The notes: generated from the letters alone by a model not told the origin. Positions 9,239 to 18,424 are shown, numbered from the stretch's first letter. The stretch is DNA of 64,000 bases from CAVSJJ01 sp963728395 (GCA_963728395.1 CAVSJJ010000009.1:62001-126000), one strand, 5' to 3'. Translations and numbers: made by a program.

Positions 9239-9251
9239 CCGGCGGGTGTCG

Positions 9252-9920
9252 TCAGCGGCGCCGAGCACGCACGTCGGCCATGGTGCTCGGGCCGACGTGG
9301 CTCACCAGCCACTCCACGAGGGGACGCACGGCGCGCCAGTCCGCGCGGACCCGGTCGGCCACCTCGGGAGTGGCCATCCACGGCACCTCGCCGTGCCGGC
9401 GGACGACGATGACGTGCTTCAGCCGCATGAGGTCCAGCCGCGGATGGTCGGCGGCGACGCCGCGCGGGCGGGTCTTCACCGCCTCCGCCTCGAGGTCGAA
9501 GCCGGCCTCGTCGAGCCGGTTGAGGAGGGTCTCGAGCTGCCGGCCCGCCGCGGGAGCGTCGATCGCGGCACGCAGCCGGGTCAGCTGGTCCGGCCCCTGG
9601 GGCAGGTAGCCCGCACCGGTCAGCAGGCCGTCGGCGCTGACCTGGACGTAGTAGCCCATGCCGGGGACCGCCTGGACGAGGGCGCCTTGATGGTCCTTGT
9701 AGGGGGACTTGTCCCGGCTGAACCGCAGGTCGCGCTGCGGCCGGTAGGGCGTGCCCTCGCCGAACTCGTCGGCCAGCACGTCGAGGAGGTCCTGCACCGG
9801 ACCGCGGACGTGCGCGGCATACCGCTCGCTGTTGGCGGCCCACCAGTGCCGGCTGTTCGCCAACGTCAGCTCCCGGTAGAACTGCGTCGCGTCGGCCGGG
9901 ATGCCGCCGAAGGTCGCCAT
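9252..9920 (-). CDS. DUF2461 domain protein
   Basis: A 222-residue protein matching DUF2461 over its whole length: the N-terminal block FYRELTLANSRHWWAANSERY, the central RFSRDKSPYKDHQGA, and the C-terminal hydrophobic/basic segment. The family is conserved in actinobacteria and elsewhere without an assigned reaction; the conserved Lys/Asp/His residues suggest a binding pocket. ATG start at 9920. It converges on the hypothetical gene ending at 9238 and lies 24 bases upstream of, but on the opposite side from, another hypothetical gene on the same strand. Confidence 0.85.
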   Translation of the reverse strand: MATFGGIPADATQFYRELTLANSRHWWAANSERYAAHVRGPVQDLLDVLADEFGEGTPYRPQRDLRFSRDKSPYKDHQGALVQAVPGMGYYVQVSADGLLTGAGYLPQGPDQLTRLRAAIDAPAAGRQLETLLNRLDEAGFDLEAEAVKTRPRGVAADHPRLDLMRLKHVIVVRRHGEVPWMATPEVADRVRADWRAVRPLVEWLVSHVGPSTMADVRARRR

Positions 9921-9943
9921 GGCGCGAGGTTACCGGTGCCGCC

Positions 9944-10345
9944 TCAGCGGTAGCGGACCTCGATCTCGTCGAGGAAGGCCTCGCACAGCCGGGTGAAGCT
10001 GTCGGGATCGAGCCGGATGAGGTCACCCGCCCGGTAGCCGAGCACCGAGCGCTCCGGGGCGTGCGTGACCGGGCCGTCGTCGAGCAGCCGACCGTCGTTG
10101 GCCATGATCGACTCGGCCAGGACCCGGACCTCGGTGAGCGGGTTGCCGTCCTTGCCCTCGAGCCCGCGCTGACGGTGCGAGAAGTACATCTCGAGGGCGA
10201 GCACCAGGTGGTTGAAGAACTGGCGCTCGAAGTCGCCCTCGGGCGCGCCGGACTTGGCCAGCTTGCGGTACTCGGTCACCGTCGCGCGGAGCGTCGTCCG
10301 CGTCGAGGCGATGTACGCCTGGCTGTAGCTGTTCCTCACGAGCAT
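9944..10345 (-). CDS. Conserved hypothetical protein (133 aa)
   Basis: A 133-residue soluble protein that begins MLVRNSYSQAYI, with GAGG six bases before ATG 10345. An in-frame extension to 10861 exists but has low-complexity, Arg/Pro-rich content and no ribosome site, so I reject it. The protein is mostly helical with many charged residues (TRTTLRATVTEYRKLA; FFNHLVLALEMYFSHRQRG). It has no membrane segment and no motif I can name. It is the first of two same-strand genes with the DUF2461 gene 24 bases downstream. Confidence 0.65.
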   Translation of the reverse strand: MLVRNSYSQAYIASTRTTLRATVTEYRKLAKSGAPEGDFERQFFNHLVLALEMYFSHRQRGLEGKDGNPLTEVRVLAESIMANDGRLLDDGPVTHAPERSVLGYRAGDLIRLDPDSFTRLCEAFLDEIEVRYR

Positions 10346-10634
10346 GGCGTCCCTCTTCACCTGCGCCCCGTCGACCGGGCGTCTGCCCTGCCACCCGGCC
10401 GATCGCTCAGCGTAACCCCGGACCTCGCGCGCGGCGACGCGGAGGCGGAGGACCGCCAGCGGCGGATACACGGCATTCGTCCGGCATGCCCGGCGCGCCC
10501 GGACCGGCCCGGCACAACCACTCGTCGCCCCCTTTTCACCGGGCGGCCATGTCGGGCTCGCCCGCGCGTCGCCGGGGCCGGGGTCTGCTGGGTGCTGCGG
10601 CCGGGACCTGCCCGGCCCGGAGCCAGGAGAACCG

Positions 10635-12197
10635 ATGAACAAGCGCACGACCACGGCAGCGCTCGCCCTCGCGGCCGCCGCCACCGGCCTGATCGCCTGG
10701 ACGCCGGCGACCGCCTCCAGCGGCCTGAGCGTTCTCGACGTCCCGAACCCGAACCCCCGAGTCGGCGTCGCCAACAACGTCCTCACCCCGAGCGCGAGCC
10801 AGGTGGCCGTGGCCTGGGGGACCATGCCGTTGGCCAACCCGGACACCGTGAACGGCCTCACCCACTACGGCTACAACACGAGCAACGGCGGTCCGCTGAC
10901 CCAGGACCAGCACGAGGCCTTCAAGACCGAGCCGGACAAGAACGTCTACCTCATCTTCGGCGGTCGGCACTACCTCTACCAGGGCCACGAGGCGGGGCCG
11001 CGCGGCTACGTCACCCGGATCGACCTCGACGAGAGCGACCCGGCCAAGCGGGTCACCCTCGTCTGCGACGGCCTCGCCGATGGGTCGGCGTTCCCGACGA
11101 TCGACGGCATCACCTGGGACCCGTTCACCCACCAGCTGCTGCTCACGGCCGAGTCCGGCGCCCCGCGGGGCGGGGTCTTCGGCGTCGAGCTCGACGCGGC
11201 CGGCGACCCGACCACGGGTGCGGCCGTGCCCCTGTCGGGGCTCGGCTCCGGGGGCTACGAGGGCATCCAGAACGACAAGGACGGCAACGTCTGGCTCGTC
11301 GAGGACATCGGCGGCGCGAAGGCGTCGGGCGGCAAGGTGCCCAACAGCTACGTCTACCGGTTCGTCCCGGACGACAAGTACGACCTCACCGCGGGTGGGG
11401 CGCTCCAGGCGCTGCAGATCCAGCGCCCGGGCGGGTCGCCGGTGACCGCGGGCGAAGTCCAGGCCGACCCGACCAGCTCGTTCCTCACCGACCTGCACAC
11501 CTACGGCCGGTCCTTCCGCACCCGGTGGGTGACCGTCCACGACGGGACCGATGCCTTCGACGCGACGGCGGCCGCCGCCGCGGCGTCCGCGACGCCGATG
11601 AAGCGGCCCGAGAACGGTGTCTTCCGCCCGGGGACCGGCTTCCGGGAGTTCTACTTCACCGAGACCGGTGACACCTCGACCGCCAGTACCCTTCCGGGCG
11701 CCTACGGCGGCATCTTCCGGATCGCGCAGCGCTCGGCCAGCGCCCGAACCGGCCGGATCTCGATGGTCCTGGCCGGCGACGTGGGGCACACCGGCTTCGA
11801 CAACATCGCCTTCGCGACGAAGGACGACATCCTCGTCGTCGAGGACGCCGGCGACGGTCTCCACGCCCAGCGTGACGCGCTCGACTCCGGCTACGTCGTC
11901 AGCCTCGACCGGGAGGACGACCGCGACCACGACGCGCGTGCACCGCGGGTCACCCGGTTCCTCGCGGAGGGCCGGGACGCCTCAGCGCTCTACGACGCGA
12001 CCACCTCGCCCGGCTACAACGACGGCGACAACGAGATCACCGGGATCCATGTCTCGGACGGCGACCCGAGCATCGGGGGCCTCCTCGGCGCCACGGCCCC
12101 CCGCCCCTACGAGAGCACGTGGCGGACCTTCTGGACCCAGCAGCACGGCGACAACGTGACCTGGGAGATCGCCTGGGGCGGTCAGCGCCGTCGCTGA
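10635..12197 (+). CDS. Secreted PhoX-like (DUF839) beta-propeller protein
   Basis: A 520-residue protein with a Sec signal peptide: basic MNKR, a hydrophobic core at about 7-25, and cleavage near TPATASS. The mature part resembles DUF839/PhoX-type propellers, with repeated blocks containing Asp/Gly loops such as LYQGHEAGPRGYVTRIDLD, DGITWDPFTHQLLLTAESG and YEGIQNDKDGNVWLVED. PhoX enzymes are Ca2+/Fe-dependent phosphatases, but I cannot confirm the active-site set here. The strong ribosome site AGGAG precedes ATG 10635. The 289 bases upstream hold no gene I can support. A non-enzymatic propeller is a realistic alternative. Confidence 0.75.
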   Translation: MNKRTTTAALALAAAATGLIAWTPATASSGLSVLDVPNPNPRVGVANNVLTPSASQVAVAWGTMPLANPDTVNGLTHYGYNTSNGGPLTQDQHEAFKTEPDKNVYLIFGGRHYLYQGHEAGPRGYVTRIDLDESDPAKRVTLVCDGLADGSAFPTIDGITWDPFTHQLLLTAESGAPRGGVFGVELDAAGDPTTGAAVPLSGLGSGGYEGIQNDKDGNVWLVEDIGGAKASGGKVPNSYVYRFVPDDKYDLTAGGALQALQIQRPGGSPVTAGEVQADPTSSFLTDLHTYGRSFRTRWVTVHDGTDAFDATAAAAAASATPMKRPENGVFRPGTGFREFYFTETGDTSTASTLPGAYGGIFRIAQRSASARTGRISMVLAGDVGHTGFDNIAFATKDDILVVEDAGDGLHAQRDALDSGYVVSLDREDDRDHDARAPRVTRFLAEGRDASALYDATTSPGYNDGDNEITGIHVSDGDPSIGGLLGATAPRPYESTWRTFWTQQHGDNVTWEIAWGGQRRR

Positions 12198-12340
12198 CCG
12201 CCCCACCCGCGCGGCTCCGCCGGACGGCGCAGCGGCGGCCGGCCCTCACCGGGAGCCGGTCGCCGCTGCCGCATGACGGGCCGACGGCACCGCCGTGCAC
12301 GAGCCGGTCGCCGGTCCAGGCCTGTGGAAGAGTTGGCGGC

Positions 12341-12883
12341 ATGATCGCAGCCCATCTGGCCGAGCACATCCCCACCGTCTCGCGGGACACCCTCGGGTCG
12401 GAGGCGGCGCGGGTCATCGCGGAGTACCGCCTGCCCGGTCTCGTCGTCGCCGACGACGCGGGGGTGCCCATCGCCGTCGTCCCGGGCAGCCAGCTGCTTG
12501 CCGTGATCCTGCCGCAGTACGTCCGGGACGACCCCCACCTCGCTCATGTCTTCGAGGAGAAGGGCGCCGACGAGCTGTGCGCCAAGCTCAACGACACGAC
12601 GATCGGAGAGCTCCTGGACGCGCAGCAGCTCGTCGCCAAGACCCTCCCGTCCGTGCTCCCCGAGGACACCGTCCTCGAGATCGCCGCCGTCATGGTGGCC
12701 GAGCACGCGCCGCTCATCGTCGTGCGCGACAAGGACGGCACCTACCACGGCGCGGTCATGCTCTCCCGAGCCCTCGCGGCCATCGCGACCCGGGCCGGCC
12801 AGAGCAGTCCGCTGATGAGACACCGGCTCGAGAAGGACATCCTCCCGCCACCCGCGCAGCCGCAGGAGGACGGTCAGCGGTGA
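12341..12883 (+). CDS. CBS-pair protein coupled to downstream permease
   Basis: A 180-residue protein made of two CBS motifs, one at about 8-60 (LGSEAARVIAEYRLPGLVV) and one at about 110-165 (EDTVLEIAAVMVAEHAPLIVV), with a helical linker between. CBS pairs bind adenylates and gate transporters or enzymes. The ATG at 12341 follows GGAAGAG at good spacing, and upstream in-frame sequence inside the PhoX-like tail is rejected. Its TGA overlaps the GTG of the next gene (GTGA at 12880-12883), so it is translationally coupled to an ion permease. It most likely senses nucleotides for that permease (inference). Confidence 0.85.
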   Translation: MIAAHLAEHIPTVSRDTLGSEAARVIAEYRLPGLVVADDAGVPIAVVPGSQLLAVILPQYVRDDPHLAHVFEEKGADELCAKLNDTTIGELLDAQQLVAKTLPSVLPEDTVLEIAAVMVAEHAPLIVVRDKDGTYHGAVMLSRALAAIATRAGQSSPLMRHRLEKDILPPPAQPQEDGQR

Positions 12884-14181
12884 GCCTCACGGCATACCTG
12901 GCGATCATCGTCTTCGTCACGGCGTACGTCCTCATCGCCACCGAGCGGGTCCACCGCGTCGCCGCCGCGCTCGGCGGAGCCGCGGCGATGGTCGTCATCG
13001 GTGCGGCTCGGGGTCACAGCGCGTTCTTCTCCCAGGAGACCGGGATCGACTGGAACGTCATCTTCCTGCTTCTCGGGATGATGATCATCGTCGGCGTCAT
13101 CAGACAGACGGGGGTCTTCGAGTTCCTCGCCATCTGGGCCGCCCAGCGCTCCGGCGCGAGACCCTTCCGGATGATGGTGCTGCTCTGCCTCATCACCGCC
13201 GTCGCCTCCGCGCTGCTCGACAACGTGACGACGGTGCTGCTCATCGCGCCGGTCACCCTGCTCGTCACGGACCGGCTCGGGCTCAACCCGATCCCGTTCC
13301 TCATCGCCGAGGCGATGGCGAGCAACATCGGCGGCACGGCCACCCTCATCGGCGACCCGCCCAACATCATCATCGCGAGCCGGGCAGGCCTGACCTTCAA
13401 CGACTTCCTCATGCACCTCGCGCCGATCGTCGTCGTCCTCATCGGCGTCTTCATCGTCCTCATCTGGTTCATCTGGGGCCGCAGGCTCGGCTACGACCCG
13501 GACAAGGCCAAGGCCCTCATGGCCCTGCGCGGCGCCGACGCCATCACCGACCGGCCGCTGCTCTACCGGCTGCTCGCCGTGCTCGCGCTCGTCCTCACCG
13601 GCTTCGTCACCCACTCGCTCCATCACATCGAGCCCTCGCTCATCGCCCTGCTCGGCGCCGGCGCCGCGGTCCTCGTCTCACGGATGGACCACGCGGTCTA
13701 TCTCGAGGACGTCGAGTGGGAGACGCTCGTCTTCTTCGCCGGGCTGTTCATCATGGTCGGCTCGCTCGTCGACCAGGGCATCATCGGCGAGCTGGCCAGC
13801 AGCGTGACGAACGCCGTCGGTGACAACCACCTCCTCGCCGCGCAAGGCATCCTCGTCGGGTCGGCCTTCCTGTCCGGCCTGGTCGACAACATCCCCTACG
13901 TCGCGACGATGTCCCCCCTCGTCCTCGACCTCGTCGGCCCCCACGCCGGCCTCGCTCCCCAGCAACAGTCGCTGTGGTGGGCCCTCGCGCTGGGCGCCGA
14001 CCTCGGCGGCAACGCGACCGCCGTCGGCGCGAGCGCCAACGTCGTCATCGTCGGGATCGCCAAGCGCAACGGCTATCCCATCTCGTTCTGGACGTTCACG
14101 AAGTACGGCCTCATCGTCACGGCGGTGACGATCGCCTTCAGCGTGCCCTACGTCCTGCTCCGCTACTTCACCTTCTCTTGA
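12880..14181 (+). CDS. ArsB/NhaD-type SLC13-like permease
   Basis: A 433-residue polytopic permease with 11-12 hydrophobic helices. The paired motifs of the ion-transporter superfamily are clear: DNVTTVLLIAPVTLL with NIGGTATLIGDPPNIII in the first half, and DNIPYVATMSPLV with DLGGNATAVGASANVV in the second. This arrangement is shared by ArsB, NhaD and the citrate/tyrosine P-protein group, so the substrate could be Na+/H+, arsenite or an organic anion. There is no ArsR or ArsC next to it, which argues weakly against arsenic. It starts with GTG 12880 inside the stop of the CBS gene. Confidence 0.9.
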   Translation: MSLTAYLAIIVFVTAYVLIATERVHRVAAALGGAAAMVVIGAARGHSAFFSQETGIDWNVIFLLLGMMIIVGVIRQTGVFEFLAIWAAQRSGARPFRMMVLLCLITAVASALLDNVTTVLLIAPVTLLVTDRLGLNPIPFLIAEAMASNIGGTATLIGDPPNIIIASRAGLTFNDFLMHLAPIVVVLIGVFIVLIWFIWGRRLGYDPDKAKALMALRGADAITDRPLLYRLLAVLALVLTGFVTHSLHHIEPSLIALLGAGAAVLVSRMDHAVYLEDVEWETLVFFAGLFIMVGSLVDQGIIGELASSVTNAVGDNHLLAAQGILVGSAFLSGLVDNIPYVATMSPLVLDLVGPHAGLAPQQQSLWWALALGADLGGNATAVGASANVVIVGIAKRNGYPISFWTFTKYGLIVTAVTIAFSVPYVLLRYFTFS

Positions 14182-14251
14182 CCGTTTCCCACGTATGCCG
14201 CGGCCGAGGGATGCGGCGGCGGCGCGGGGGTAGGTGACCCAGCGGCATACC

Positions 14252-14268
14252 GGGTCCCGCCCCGGGAC
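14252..14268. terminator. Short GC hairpin after the permease gene
   Basis: GGTCCCG at 14252-14258 pairs perfectly with CGGGACC at 14262-14268 around a 3-base loop, 70 bases past the permease stop. There is no T run, as is usual in this GC range. It may end the CBS-permease transcript. Confidence 0.3.
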
Positions 14269-14334
14269 CACGGCGACCACGACCACACATCGACGGCGCC
14301 TCGAGCGCGCCGACCGCTTGGAAGGTGGATCGAC

Positions 14335-14886
14335 ATGACCTCATCGGCCGACTTCGTCCCCGCACCCGACCTCGAGCTGACCCGCGGCATCCTGATGGAC
14401 GCCTTCGCGCGGGTCCGGGTGGCCATTCCGGACCTCATCGACGGACTCGGGGCCGAGGACCTGCTGTGGCGGCCCGACCCCGGGTCGAACTCGATGGCCT
14501 GGCTGCTGTGGCACCTCTCCCGCGTCCAGGACGACCACCTCAGCGACCTCATCGCCGAGGAGCAGGTGTGGATGGAGCAGGGGTTCGCCGACCGGTTCGC
14601 CCTGCCCTACGACGTGGCGACCATCGGCTACGGGCAGAGCGCCGAGGAGGTCGGCGCGTTCGTCCTGACCGAGCCGTACCTGCTCGCCGAGTACCACGAG
14701 GCGGTCTACAACCGCACGGCCGGCGTCGTGCGCTCGTTCACCGTCGAGGACTTCGACAAGGTCATCGACGAGCGTTGGGACCCTCCGGTCACCACGGCGG
14801 CCCGGGTCGTCTCGGTCCTGGGCGATATCACGCAGCACCTCGGGCAGGCGGCCTATGTGCGCGGGCTGCGCGAGCGCAGCCGATAA
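14335..14886 (+). CDS. DinB/DUF664-family protein
   Basis: A 183-residue four-helix DinB-type protein. Putative metal ligands are His in LLWHLSRVQDDHL (about residue 60) and His in DITQHLGQAAYVRG near the C-terminus. The LLWRPDPGSNSMAWLLWH block is typical of DUF664. Several actinobacterial members are mycothiol-dependent transferases or isomerases, so a thiol-transfer or detoxification role is plausible but not shown. ATG 14335 follows GGAAGG at good spacing. It stands alone between the permease and the LON-domain gene. Confidence 0.85.
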   Translation: MTSSADFVPAPDLELTRGILMDAFARVRVAIPDLIDGLGAEDLLWRPDPGSNSMAWLLWHLSRVQDDHLSDLIAEEQVWMEQGFADRFALPYDVATIGYGQSAEEVGAFVLTEPYLLAEYHEAVYNRTAGVVRSFTVEDFDKVIDERWDPPVTTAARVVSVLGDITQHLGQAAYVRGLRERSR

Positions 14887-14949
14887 CGGGTCGGGCACGA
14901 CCGGGCCCGATCGTGCCACCGGGGGCGTCCCGCTCGTATCGTCGGGGGT

Positions 14950-15615
14950 ATGCCGTCGCTGCCGCTCTTCCCGCTCGGCGCCGTCCTGCTGCCGGGCGCA
15001 CGTCTGCCCCTGCAGATCTTCGAGCCCCGCTACGTCCAGCTGCTCCACGACCTGCTCGAGCGGCCCGAGGAGGAGCGCCGGTTCGGGGTCGTGGCGATCC
15101 GGCGCGGCAACGAGACCGGCGAGGGTGCGGCCACCGACCTCTACGGAGTCGGCTGTGAGGCGCGGATCGACGCGCTCGCCGCGGCCTCGTCGGAGGCGGG
15201 CACCCCGCGCTATCCCCTCGTTGCGACGGGGACCCGGCGGTTCACCCTCGACGGCATCGACGACGCGGCCCAGACGCCGTACCTCACCGGTTCGGTGACC
15301 TGGCTACCCGAGGCCGGCAGCGACGAGCCCGTCGTCGGCGAGCTCGTCGAACGGATCACCGAGGCGTATGCGGCATACCGGGCGGCCCTCGGGGCGGAGC
15401 CGACCGAGCTGACCACGACGATGCGCGAGCTGCCCTACCGGATCGCCGACGAGACGATCCTCGAGATCCCGGACCGGCAACGGGTCCTCGAGGCGCCGGA
15501 CCTGCCGGCCCGGCTGCGCGCCGTCATCGCGATCCTGCGCCGCGAGACCGCGCTCATCCAGCAGTTCCACGCGGTGCCCCAGAACCCGGACCCGGGCGGG
15601 GCCGCGCTCAACTAG
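14950..15615 (+). CDS. LON substrate-binding (N-terminal) domain protein
   Basis: A 221-residue stand-alone LON N-terminal domain. It opens with LPLFPLGAVLLPGARLPLQIFEPRY, the hallmark of the family, and has no AAA+ or protease domain. Such proteins are widespread in actinobacteria; they may act as substrate adaptors or peptide-binding proteins. The ATG is at 14950. Its TAG stop shares the palindrome CTAG (15612-15615) with the stop of the convergent MMPL gene, so the two coding regions overlap by four bases tail to tail. Confidence 0.88.
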   Translation: MPSLPLFPLGAVLLPGARLPLQIFEPRYVQLLHDLLERPEEERRFGVVAIRRGNETGEGAATDLYGVGCEARIDALAAASSEAGTPRYPLVATGTRRFTLDGIDDAAQTPYLTGSVTWLPEAGSDEPVVGELVERITEAYAAYRAALGAEPTELTTTMRELPYRIADETILEIPDRQRVLEAPDLPARLRAVIAILRRETALIQQFHAVPQNPDPGGAALN

Positions 15616-17753
15616 CCCGGGTCGGCCGCCGGGCCGACCCGCCGCGGCCACCAGAACCGGTCGCCGAGGAGGACGGCGATGGCCGGCACGAGGACGGTCC
15701 GGACCACGAGGGTGTCGAGCAGGACGCCGATGCAGATGATCGCGCCGATCTGGGCGAGGACGACGAGCGGAAGCACGCCGAGCACGGCGAAGACGGCCGC
15801 GAGGAGGATGCCGGCGCTCGTGATGACCCCGCCGGTCGCGGCGAGAGCACGCAGCATCCCCTCGCGGGTCCCATGGCCGGCGGACTCCTCCCGGGCCCGG
15901 GTGACGAGGAAGATGTTGTAGTCCACCCCGAGCGCGACGAGGAACAGGAACGACGTCAGTGGGGCGGTGACGTCGAGAGCCTCGAAGCCGAGGACGCCGG
16001 TGAAGACCCACCAGGCGGCGCCGAGGGCGGCGAGGTAGGTCGCGACGACGGTCAGGACGAGGATGACCGGCGCGACGAGCGAGCGCAGGAGGAGGACGAG
16101 GGCGACGAACACGAGGCCGAGGATGAGCGGCAGGATGACGAGACGGTCGCGCGAGGCGGCGTCGGCCGCGTCGATGGACTGCGCCTCACTGCCGCCGACA
16201 TAGGTGCTCGGCGAGTCTGCCACGGCGGCGCGCACGTCGCGCACCCCCTGCGCGGCGGCGTCGGTGCCGGGTCCGGCGTCGAGGACGACGTCGACCCGGG
16301 TCAGGCCGTTGCCGCCGTTCGTCACCCGCGCGGAGGCGACACCGTCGACCGACGAGGCGGTCTCGGCGACCTGTTGCCCGTCGCCGCGGGTGATGACGAT
16401 GACAGGGTCGGCACTGCCCGCCGGGAAGGACCGGGCGAGTCGCTCGGCCGCCGCGATGGCCTCGGGCTTCTTGATGAACTGGTCGGATGTCGACAGGCCC
16501 TGGTCGATCTGGCCGATCCCGACGGCGAGGCCGGCGAGGACGACGAGGGTCCCGGCGACGAATCCCGCAGGGCGCCGGGCGACGACGTCCCCGATCCGCC
16601 GCCAGGTCGAGCGGGTCTCGACGAGCTGGTCCTGGCCGACGCGGGGGACGACCGGCCAGAAGATCCACCGCCCGAAGAGGACGAGCACCGAGGGGAGGAC
16701 GACGAGGGCGTAGCCGGCGGCGACGACGATGCCGATGGCGCTCGCGGCACCGAGGCCGCGGGTCGTCGGGATGAGCGACAGCAGGAGGGTGAGCACCCCG
16801 AGGACGACCGTCGTCGCGCTGGCGATGACCGCCTCGCCGGTGCGCTTGAGCGCGTGGGCCATTGCGGCATACCGGTCCTCGGTGAGCCGCAGTTCGTCGC
16901 GGTAGCGGGAGATGAGCAGAAGGGCGTAGTCGGTGCCGGCGCCGAAGACGAGGACCGAGAGGATCCCGACGGTCGACTCGTCCCACTGGATCCCGAGCCA
17001 GCCGAGGGCGTGGGTGGCGATCGTCGACGTCATCCGGTCGGCGATGCCGACGACGATGAGCGGGACGAGCCAGAGGATCGGGCTGCGGTAGGTGATGAGC
17101 AGCAGGATGGCCACGACGGAGGCCGTCGCGAGGAGGAGCCGGGTGTTCGCCCCGTTGAAGACGGCGCCGAGGTCGGCCTGGACGGCGGCCGGGCCGGTGA
17201 CCTGGGCCGTGACGCCGTCCGGGGCGTCCTTGCTCACCTGGGCGCGCAGGTCGGCGACCGCCGCGGAGTTCGCGGCGTTGCCCTCGGCCGCGATGGGCAC
17301 GATCCCGAACGCGGCGCTCTGGTCATCGCTGACGACGAGCCCGGGCGGGCCCTGGCCGCCGGCGCCCTGGGTGCCGGCCTGCTGGCCGGTCGAGCCGGTG
17401 CCCTGGTCGCCGCTCGAACCGGTGCCCTGGTCGCCGCTCGAGGCCGCGCTCCCGGTCCACGTGCGGCCCAGGACATCGGCGAAGGAGCCACGCAACGACG
17501 AGACGTCGGCCTGCGAGAGTGTCCCCGCATCGGCGCTGAAGACGACGATGGCGCTCGATCCCGAGCCCTGAGGAAGCTGCTCCTGGAGCCGGGCGACTGT
17601 CGCGCTGTCGGAGCCGCGCGGCAGCGTCTCGGTCGGGGAGGGCTGGCGGTCGGCCTCGCCGAGGGCGATGAGGACGAGGCCGACGAGGATGGTCGCGACC
17701 GCGACCACCCAGGCGCGGCGGCGGCGGATGAAGACGGTGGTCAGGTCGGTCAT
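15612..17753 (-). CDS. MMPL-family (RND superfamily) exporter
   Basis: A 713-residue protein with the MMPL plan: one helix (about 12-30), a large extracytoplasmic loop, five helices (about 200-330), a helix near 370, a second loop, and five further helices (about 535-690). Paired blocks such as FGAGTDYALLLISRYRDE and ALGVDYNIFLVTRAREE carry the proton-relay Asp/Tyr of this family. The first loop contains a Ser/Gly/Gln-rich repeat with SSGDQGTG units (residues ~95-130). MMPLs export lipids or drugs. I chose ATG 17753, with GGGAG upstream, over the earlier in-frame start. It diverges from a MarR gene with an operator between them. Confidence 0.93.
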   Translation of the reverse strand: MTDLTTVFIRRRRAWVVAVATILVGLVLIALGEADRQPSPTETLPRGSDSATVARLQEQLPQGSGSSAIVVFSADAGTLSQADVSSLRGSFADVLGRTWTGSAASSGDQGTGSSGDQGTGSTGQQAGTQGAGGQGPPGLVVSDDQSAAFGIVPIAAEGNAANSAAVADLRAQVSKDAPDGVTAQVTGPAAVQADLGAVFNGANTRLLLATASVVAILLLITYRSPILWLVPLIVVGIADRMTSTIATHALGWLGIQWDESTVGILSVLVFGAGTDYALLLISRYRDELRLTEDRYAAMAHALKRTGEAVIASATTVVLGVLTLLLSLIPTTRGLGAASAIGIVVAAGYALVVLPSVLVLFGRWIFWPVVPRVGQDQLVETRSTWRRIGDVVARRPAGFVAGTLVVLAGLAVGIGQIDQGLSTSDQFIKKPEAIAAAERLARSFPAGSADPVIVITRGDGQQVAETASSVDGVASARVTNGGNGLTRVDVVLDAGPGTDAAAQGVRDVRAAVADSPSTYVGGSEAQSIDAADAASRDRLVILPLILGLVFVALVLLLRSLVAPVILVLTVVATYLAALGAAWWVFTGVLGFEALDVTAPLTSFLFLVALGVDYNIFLVTRAREESAGHGTREGMLRALAATGGVITSAGILLAAVFAVLGVLPLVVLAQIGAIICIGVLLDTLVVRTVLVPAIAVLLGDRFWWPRRVGPAADPG

Positions 17754-17783
17754 CGTCGCTCCCGGGTACAGTGGTCTGGTCAC

Positions 17784-17810
17784 TTAGTAGGTAACTAAGA
17801 AGGTTGCTAA
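17784..17810. promoter_or_regulatory. MarR operator between MMPL exporter and MarR gene
   Basis: TTAGTAGGTAACTAA (17784-17798) is a perfect inverted repeat with TTAGT and ACTAA arms and a 5-base spacer. A further half-site TTGCTAA follows at 17804-17810. It sits in the 61-base divergent gap, is AT-rich against the background, and ends five bases before the MarR start. This is typical of MarR-family auto-repression that also controls the divergent exporter. Confidence 0.75.
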
Positions 17811-17814
17811 TTTC

Positions 17815-18402
17815 GTGAGCGATCGTAGATCAGCCGAGCCGATGGGCTCAACCGGGCCGTCGAGCGTTGGCGCCGACGGTCGCGTCCCGGACTCCGACGG
17901 ACCGGGCAGCCATGGCCGCGGCCCGGCCGCCGACGGACCGGGCACCCCGGAGCTGCCCAACACCGCCTTCGCCGCCGCCTGGGAGCAGACCGAGTCCCTC
18001 CTCGCGCTGCGCGAGCTCATCGCGGTCGGCAGTCAGGTCACGCCGGCCGTGGCACGCCGCGCCGCCCTCAGCCACCACGAGCTGCAGACCCTCGAGGTCG
18101 TGATCGAGGGCGCGGTCGGCCCGGTCGAGATCGCCCGCGAGCTGGGGGTGACCTCGGCGGCGGCCTCGGGGATCGTCGACCGGCTCGCCGATCGCGGCCA
18201 CGTCGTCCGTCGGCCGCATGTCTCCGACCGGCGGCGCACGCAGGTCGTCATCACCGAGTCCGGCCGCGAGGAGGTCCTGGGCTACCTCATGCCGATGTTC
18301 ACCTCGCTCGCCGGGCTCGAGCGCACCCTCACCGTGGAGGAGCGCGCGGTCATCACCCGCTACCTCCGGGGCGCGACGGAGGCGATCCGCGCGCTGCTCT
18401 GA
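17815..18402 (+). CDS. MarR-family transcriptional regulator
   Basis: A 195-residue MarR protein. The winged-helix core lies at about 100-150: PVEIARELGVTSAAASGIVDRL as recognition region and VVRRPHVSDRRRTQVVIT as the wing with the DRR signature. The first 45 residues are a Gly/Pro/Asp-rich low-complexity tail unusual for MarR, so the true start may be internal. GTG 17815 has no clear ribosome site. It diverges from the MMPL exporter, and the intervening palindrome suggests it represses both. The inducer is unknown. Confidence 0.9.
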   Translation: MSDRRSAEPMGSTGPSSVGADGRVPDSDGPGSHGRGPAADGPGTPELPNTAFAAAWEQTESLLALRELIAVGSQVTPAVARRAALSHHELQTLEVVIEGAVGPVEIARELGVTSAAASGIVDRLADRGHVVRRPHVSDRRRTQVVITESGREEVLGYLMPMFTSLAGLERTLTVEERAVITRYLRGATEAIRALL

Positions 18403-18424
18403 GGTCCGGACGGTCGCCCACGCC

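Noticed and set aside
10346..10861. In-frame upstream extension of the 9944 hypothetical gene
   Set aside because: The extension is Arg/Pro/Ala-rich, lacks a ribosome site and antisense-overlaps the start of the PhoX-like gene at 10635.
15873..17798. A 641-codon plus-strand open frame over the MMPL gene
   Set aside because: Acidic low-complexity shadow of a clear exporter on the other strand.
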